Assembly (NCBI GenBank): GCA_029204225.1
Contig: CM055092.1
Coordinates: 46,627,486-46,691,485, forward strand
DNA: 64,000 nt
DNA from: Diphasiastrum complanatum
Taxonomy: Eukaryota > Streptophyta > Lycopodiopsida > Lycopodiales > Lycopodiaceae
Reading direction: 5' to 3'
In this document: in pieces, positions 59,400 through 64,000 of the stretch
Layout: the number at the start of each line of letters is the position of its first letter
Numbering within the stretch: position 1 is the stretch's first letter
Position numbers and translations under genes: made by a program
Notes under the pieces: generated by a model
Seen by the model: only the letters and a program-made list of their open reading frames with translations
The model's database searches: none
Told to the model about the DNA's origin: nothing

Positions 59400-59850
59400 C
59401 AGCCCCTCCATCACACCTTATCTTCTACAACGTATATCAGGATATGCAATACTCCCAAACATTCTCAAATGACTTACACTAGGTTTCCTCCCTGTATAAG
59501 CTTTTTCTAGAGTTCAATTCTCTACCGCTTTAGTAGGACTCCTATTCAAAAAATAAAATGCTATTTTAACTGCTTCACCGCAAAATGAATTTGGAAGATT
59601 CTCACTCTTAAGCATGCTCCTAGCAGTTTCCAACACCACAAATCTATATGAACAAGTTCTAGAATATTTCTTACTCTTAGTTGTACTAGAAGAAAATTTC
59701 TGTCTAAGATGTTTTCCTAAAAGACAATTTTCACAGAACTTGTGCTGTAAGATAAAGTTTCTCAAAACTTGTAGACTATTCGATTTCAAATGTCCAAACA
59801 TCTTATGCCATAACTTACTCGTCAACAATCCCCGACCCTGCTGGCCCACG
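59400..59850 (-). mobile_element. Copia 6 pre-integrase and integrase C-terminus
   Basis: ORF 59,849-59,514 reads LWHKMFGHLKSNSLQVLRN and FCENCLLGKHLRQKF (zinc region), then jumps to VLETARSMLKSENLPNSFCGEAV (integrase C-terminal part). The catalytic core is deleted between them. Below 59,513 AYTGRKPSVSHLR-type text follows in other frames. Confidence 0.8.
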
Positions 59851-59854
59851 ACTT

Positions 59855-60590
59855 CTGCATTTCACAGATAGCGAGCAGGGAAAGTGCGCCTACATGCATC
59901 AAAATTGAGCGAGAATATCAATTGCTCTTACACATGAAATTAGCAATGGGCCTGTAAATTTTAGCAATGAACACTTGCTGATGGCTGACGTAGCTCTTCC
60001 ACCCAGAAATGGGATGCATGAAATATAATCAGAGATGGCTGTTATTCTCATCCTGATCTCGTCCGCCCCCATCTGAAAACACAAAGCTTCAGTCCATCCT
60101 GAAGATGTTAACATTTAAGCTATAATAAACTCTGGCATATGGTTGTTAGAGAAGAAAGCGCTTTTTCTTCTCTTTAGTTGGAAAGAAAGTCGTGTTTCAA
60201 TAACTCCTTGTTCTCCGCCCCCTTCGAAGGAGGCAGAATTCTCAAAGGGTTAGGCTTCACAGATTCTGTACATTTGTTGATGACCTTGATAGTTATAAGT
60301 AGCACGACTTTTTGTTTTTTACAAACAGTCATAGATCATAAGATGAAGCTGTCAAATTAAAAATAGCAAAGACCTTCCATAATAAAGAGCATGAAAAGTA
60401 TAATAGACTTGATACACTTGGATCTTCTATTATTTTGTTGTTCGTCCTGCTATGGCTTGACCAGAGCTTCTTTAGATATTAACTCTCAGGATATGGTTTT
60501 TTTTTCCTTTGTAGAAAAAGCGTATTTTTTGTTAGGGTCCCGTTCCGAAATGGAACACGTTCTGGTGTTCCGTTCCGGAACGGGCAACTA
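59855..60590. other. Insertion between copia 6 segments
   Basis: About 740 bp of unrelated sequence separates the protease part (60,600-61,040) from the pre-integrase part (59,850). Its right edge is an inverted repeat (60,539-60,558 and 60,565-60,584, 18 of 20 paired; CGTTCCGGAACG core). No ORF recognised. Confidence 0.45.
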
Positions 60591-60599
60591 AGCATCGAA

Positions 60600-61040
60600 C
60601 TGTACAACCATATGTTGCTTTACTATCACTGAAACTGAGAGTGAGTTCTTCTTAATGCCAGGTACATAAAGAACATCCTTGATAACACCAACCCTTCCTG
60701 AAGGTAAATGAATATGTACCTTCCCAACACCCTTGACGTCATAATTATAATTGTCTCCCAATTTGACATTTGTACCATCACCTAGTCGTTGAAGACTAGA
60801 TAGCCAATCTTGTCGTGGTGTCGTACCCTTTCATGCTCCTGAATCGATAAACCAACATTCTTCTTCCCTTGAAAAACACATGAAGATATTGATGTCGAAA
60901 ACAATTCACAAGTGCCACGATCCAAAGCACTCAACTTCGTGTCAAGTCCTTCAGCAAAATTTCTTGCCTGTTTCTTCTTGTTGAACTTATTTTTACAGCA
61001 TTCTCCAGCAACATCTTTAACATGCAGAACAATCATATCT
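60600..61040 (-). mobile_element. Copia 6 gag end and protease fragment
   Basis: ORF 61,036-60,782 (CKNKFNKKKQARNFAEGL ... VGLSIQEHERVRHHDK) runs into the protease region, where the usual D-S-G lies in damaged sequence. Then VKLGDNYNYDVKGVGKVHI and VIKDVLYVPGIKKNSLSVS follow in other frames. Typical copia protease C-terminal motifs; several frame breaks. Confidence 0.7.
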
Positions 61041-62099
61041 TAACTCTATAATTATGTATTCTCTTAACTCTCTATCAATTCTGGGAGGAACTTCGGCACC
61101 TGTAACAGCATCCAGATATTTTCGGTCCATGAGAATGTTTTGCATCTTAAATTTCCAAATGCTAAAGTTTGTACCATCAAGTTTACTGTCTCAGATAATA
61201 CTGCATTTCTCTCCCACTAGCCAATGTATGACACTTAGGAATCAATGGCTTTACAAAGATTTTTGTTGGTTAAAAAATCTTTGTCGGTTCTTAATGTATG
61301 ATGGTTCTTCAAAACATCTTTGACGGTTCCAAAAATTTGATGGTTCTTCTTAAAAGAACTTGCATGTTATTTCAAATAGAACCAAAGTGGCCAATAGTTA
61401 TGGACTCGGCTCATTACATTCGCCGCATCCTTCTTTGTTACTTTAATGTTATCCACTTAGTCGCAGCGGATCACAATCGGCTGCAAAAACGTTTCGGATC
61501 GTGCAATTCGGTACGTCAGCGATCCGCACCCGGATCGCAATTTTTTTTTTTTTTTTGGTGTGGAAAAAGGAGTAATGGCTAAATTTTTTTTTTTGGAGTT
61601 TAATACTAACCAAGCTTTTCAAATTTCCAATAGATATCAAAAATCAGTTTTGAAATGGTGTTCTAATGCCAATGGTTTGCAGATCTACTGATTCCGTTTT
61701 CTGTTAGAAAACGATAGAAAGAGTTAGAAGGAGCCTTCCTTAGACTGGCAGGAATTGTATACTTCTTGTGGAAAAGCTAAAACCATCTACTGATGTCCAA
61801 ATTTTTGAAACCATATGAAAATGCAGCCAGTTTTCTTAAACCATCTACTGATGTCCAGTATTCTAATGAATGTAGCCTGCTACCATCTGAAACCAAGTAA
61901 CAGATCCGCAAAACAATTGCTTTTTTGATATCCTTTCACATGATACCCATATTGGCAACTATCCAAAAAAAAAAAATTGCATTCCGGGAAACCCTAATGG
62001 GAAATCCCGGATCGCGTTCCGGAACGCAGATTGCAACCTTAATTATCCATAAGTAGGCCCCTGGGCCCTTTTTATTCATGTACTGGCCTTTGACCATTT
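61041..62099. other. Spacer with GATCCG and TTCCGGAA palindromes
   Basis: No gene. GATCCG words cluster at 61,460-61,540, and a perfect 14-bp palindrome GCGTTCCGGAACGC lies near 62,013-62,028, sharing its core with 60,571-60,582. Confidence 0.5.
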
Positions 62100-62445
62100 A
62101 TTCATTTACGAGGTACTTGGCCATATGACATTGGAGTGGGGGCCCTATTGTAGGAGGGTGCAACTATTATCCCTCCTAATCCATTTTGATTAGGTTCACG
62201 AACATTATCTTATCCTCTAAAAGGCTCCATGAAGGTTCCATTTTAGGGCCTCTTTGTGGGTATAAGTAGGACTCATTGTCATTCATTTCATAGTTGATGA
62301 TATTGATCTCTCTCTTTAGTCTCCTTAAGCATTCTCTTTGCCGCTTTCTAAGGTTAGTTCTTGCTTATGTGTTGCTTTCTTAACTTAGCTATTGATCTGC
62401 TATGAATCTGTTCATAACTTGGTATTAGAGCACTTCCCTTGGCAG
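62100..62445 (+). mobile_element. Possible LTR end with iMet-like primer site
   Basis: AACTTGGTATTAGAGCAC near 62,417 resembles the primer site with one change (TGGTATTAGAGC). A TATA-like GTGGGTATAAGTAGG lies ~150 bases upstream. No LTR partner is in the window. Confidence 0.4.
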
Positions 62446-64000
62446 ATCTTTAGCGGAAGCACTTCAGCTAAATTTGGCAGGCCAAAAAGAATTTTGGCAG
62501 GCTATTTTATATGCTCTTTTAATGGTCGCTATCTTTTTTGGCAGCTACTTTGGCAAATTTTTTGAGTAATACCTCTTGCATTTTCTAAGAGGAGGTTTCG
62601 ACACTTTTTCATCGTCATTTTTCTTTAGAAGGGTGCCCATCTTCAGATTCAAATTTCAGCGTACGAATCTACATTTTGCAAGTTTTACATCATTGATTGG
62701 AGGAGGATCAGCACCCACCCAGCCGGCTGTCTAGCGCCCATGTTGCTACCCATTTTGCACAATTTCACAAAGCAGTCCATTGCCCATCCAGCCAGCCACC
62801 CAATGCCCATTTCTCTCCCATATTTTCTTCCGTTTTGCATCATATCCATTTGCAGTTCAACGCCCATCCACATAGCCCTCCAATGCCCATTTCCAGCCCA
62901 TATATTGTCCATTTTGCTGCTATCCATCACCCTTTTCCTGCCTAATTCTTGTCTCCACCTTTTGAGTTGTCCACTACCCATTTCCAACTACTTTACCTTG
63001 CTGATTTTAAACATTTTTCTAGCTTTTTCAGCCATTTGCATTTTTCATCACCCATCCCTAGCTGTATTTTCCAGCTACTTTGTTGTCCATTATTTTCTAT
63101 TATGCCTATTGTTTTCAACGCCCATCTATATTTTTTCCAATTATTACCTCTATTATATCGGTGACCATTGTCCAGCTATTTGGAGGCTTTTATGTTGGCA
63201 TTTTGAGCGTATGTCTTCAGCCAGCACTATCAAGATTTCTCCATATGTTTGGAGGTGTTTTTCCAACATTGTTATATAACACTTATGACAGTTCTTACTT
63301 CTTTACCTTATGCCATTTTTTTTGCTATTATTTGTCCAACTTTTATATCTTCTTAGTTGCCCATTTTTTTTATAGCATTGTTACCTTCTTTGGCTGTCCA
63401 TATTAGTCGTGTTTTTGGTGCTTGAATTAGACTAACTTGGGGTGACGACAACAGTCCTCTCCCTCAGGTATTTTGTCTATTTCTTTACACATTATCACTA
63501 CTTTTTTGATGGTTCTGGAATTTCTTCCCATTCCGATACATCATGACAGGCTTTGCCTCTCTTCAGTCCCAGATTGATGCCATAAAGCCTCATTCTAAAA
63601 ACACATCTGTGACATTGTGAAAAATTGGCTCCACAAATTTAACACCGTTGAGATGTGAACATTCTACAGGAATTGATAGGCATGCAATATTTAGAAGCAA
63701 ACTGCTTGTCAGTTACGATAATGTTTGGAGATTTCGGAACAGGATTAGCTCAAGAATGATGTCAGATGTGCTGACAATGGGGAAGAAGAAACCACAACTA
63801 TTATATCAAGAAATGTAGAACATCCATGAAGAGACAAGATCAACTAATCTTTGCTATATGATTCTTAGAAATTATGCCAGCTTATGACAGATTTTAATAG
63901 AACATGTACATTTCAGATGATATGCAGGTTACGGCTCTTGCATATAAACATTAAAGAGATCAGTATCCGTGTTGCCCATTCCAGAACAGAATACATTCCA
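62446..64000 (+). other. Possible leader of the same element
   Basis: Pyrimidine-rich sequence with ~95-bp imperfect repeats (CAATGCCCATTTC words, 62,690-62,950). A short ATG frame at 63,544 (MTGFASLQSQIDAIKPHSKN) soon meets a stop. No recognised domain before the window ends. Confidence 0.35.

Overview
This is repeat-rich nuclear DNA of a land plant. The evidence is many Ty1/copia and Ty3/gypsy retrotransposons of plant type (CCHC-gag, DSG protease, primer sites matching initiator-Met tRNA), long CT/CA microsatellites, AT-rich spacers, and no bacterial-style gene packing. The species cannot be named from sequence alone; the density of old nested elements would suit a large genome such as a gymnosperm, fern or lycophyte. 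No intact host gene was found with confidence. Almost every recognisable coding stretch is a mobile element or a broken gene, and no tRNA, rRNA or CRISPR array was seen.

Layout. 0-3.0 kb: copia element 1 (+), a gag-protease deletion derivative with a truncated 3' LTR. 3.0-3.7 kb: microsatellites and a 55-bp minisatellite made from a gag fragment. 3.7-7.4 kb: a transposase-like scrap, two large foldback hairpins and a kelch-like pseudogene (-). 7.4-11.6 kb: a copia/gypsy mosaic (-). 11.6-14.5 kb: non-coding, with a 43-bp-stem hairpin. 14.8-16.15 kb: a broken gene for a very divergent histone H3-fold protein with an SP(K/R)-rich tail (-), with a TATA box upstream. 17.4-18.0 kb: a DUF7869-like fragment (-). 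19.0-25.4 kb: gypsy remains, including a chromodomain integrase end and its LTR, and an unrecognised proline-rich/coiled-coil ORF family.

25.4-29.6 kb has no gene. 30.0-37.3 kb: inverted copia fragments, a gypsy integrase, a near-complete copia pol (+) with its 3' LTR, and a gypsy integrase tail (-), ending in a long CT/CA repeat. 39,203-44,313 is the best-preserved transposon: a structurally complete non-autonomous copia element (-) with two ~827-bp LTRs, primer site, polypurine tract and a CTATC target duplication, inserted into a 54-bp tandem repeat array. 44.9-46.2 kb and 47.0-48.6 kb hold two broken gag-like ORFs (+). 49.4-53.0 kb is copia element 4 (-), whose integrase has lost two catalytic Asp residues. 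53.3-54.7 kb is a broken, apparently intron-containing gene resembling a class-beta N4/N6 DNA methyltransferase (+). 55-64 kb is mostly non-coding, with tandem duplications, fragments of copia 6 (-) and an LTR/primer-site remnant.

The genes do not form a pathway; what links them is retrotransposon biology (deletion derivatives, gypsy/copia mosaics, gag-derived satellite). The two most unusual items are the histone-H3-like gene and the methyltransferase-like gene. Both are chromatin-related, both are broken, and both may be cargo of unrecognised mobile elements.
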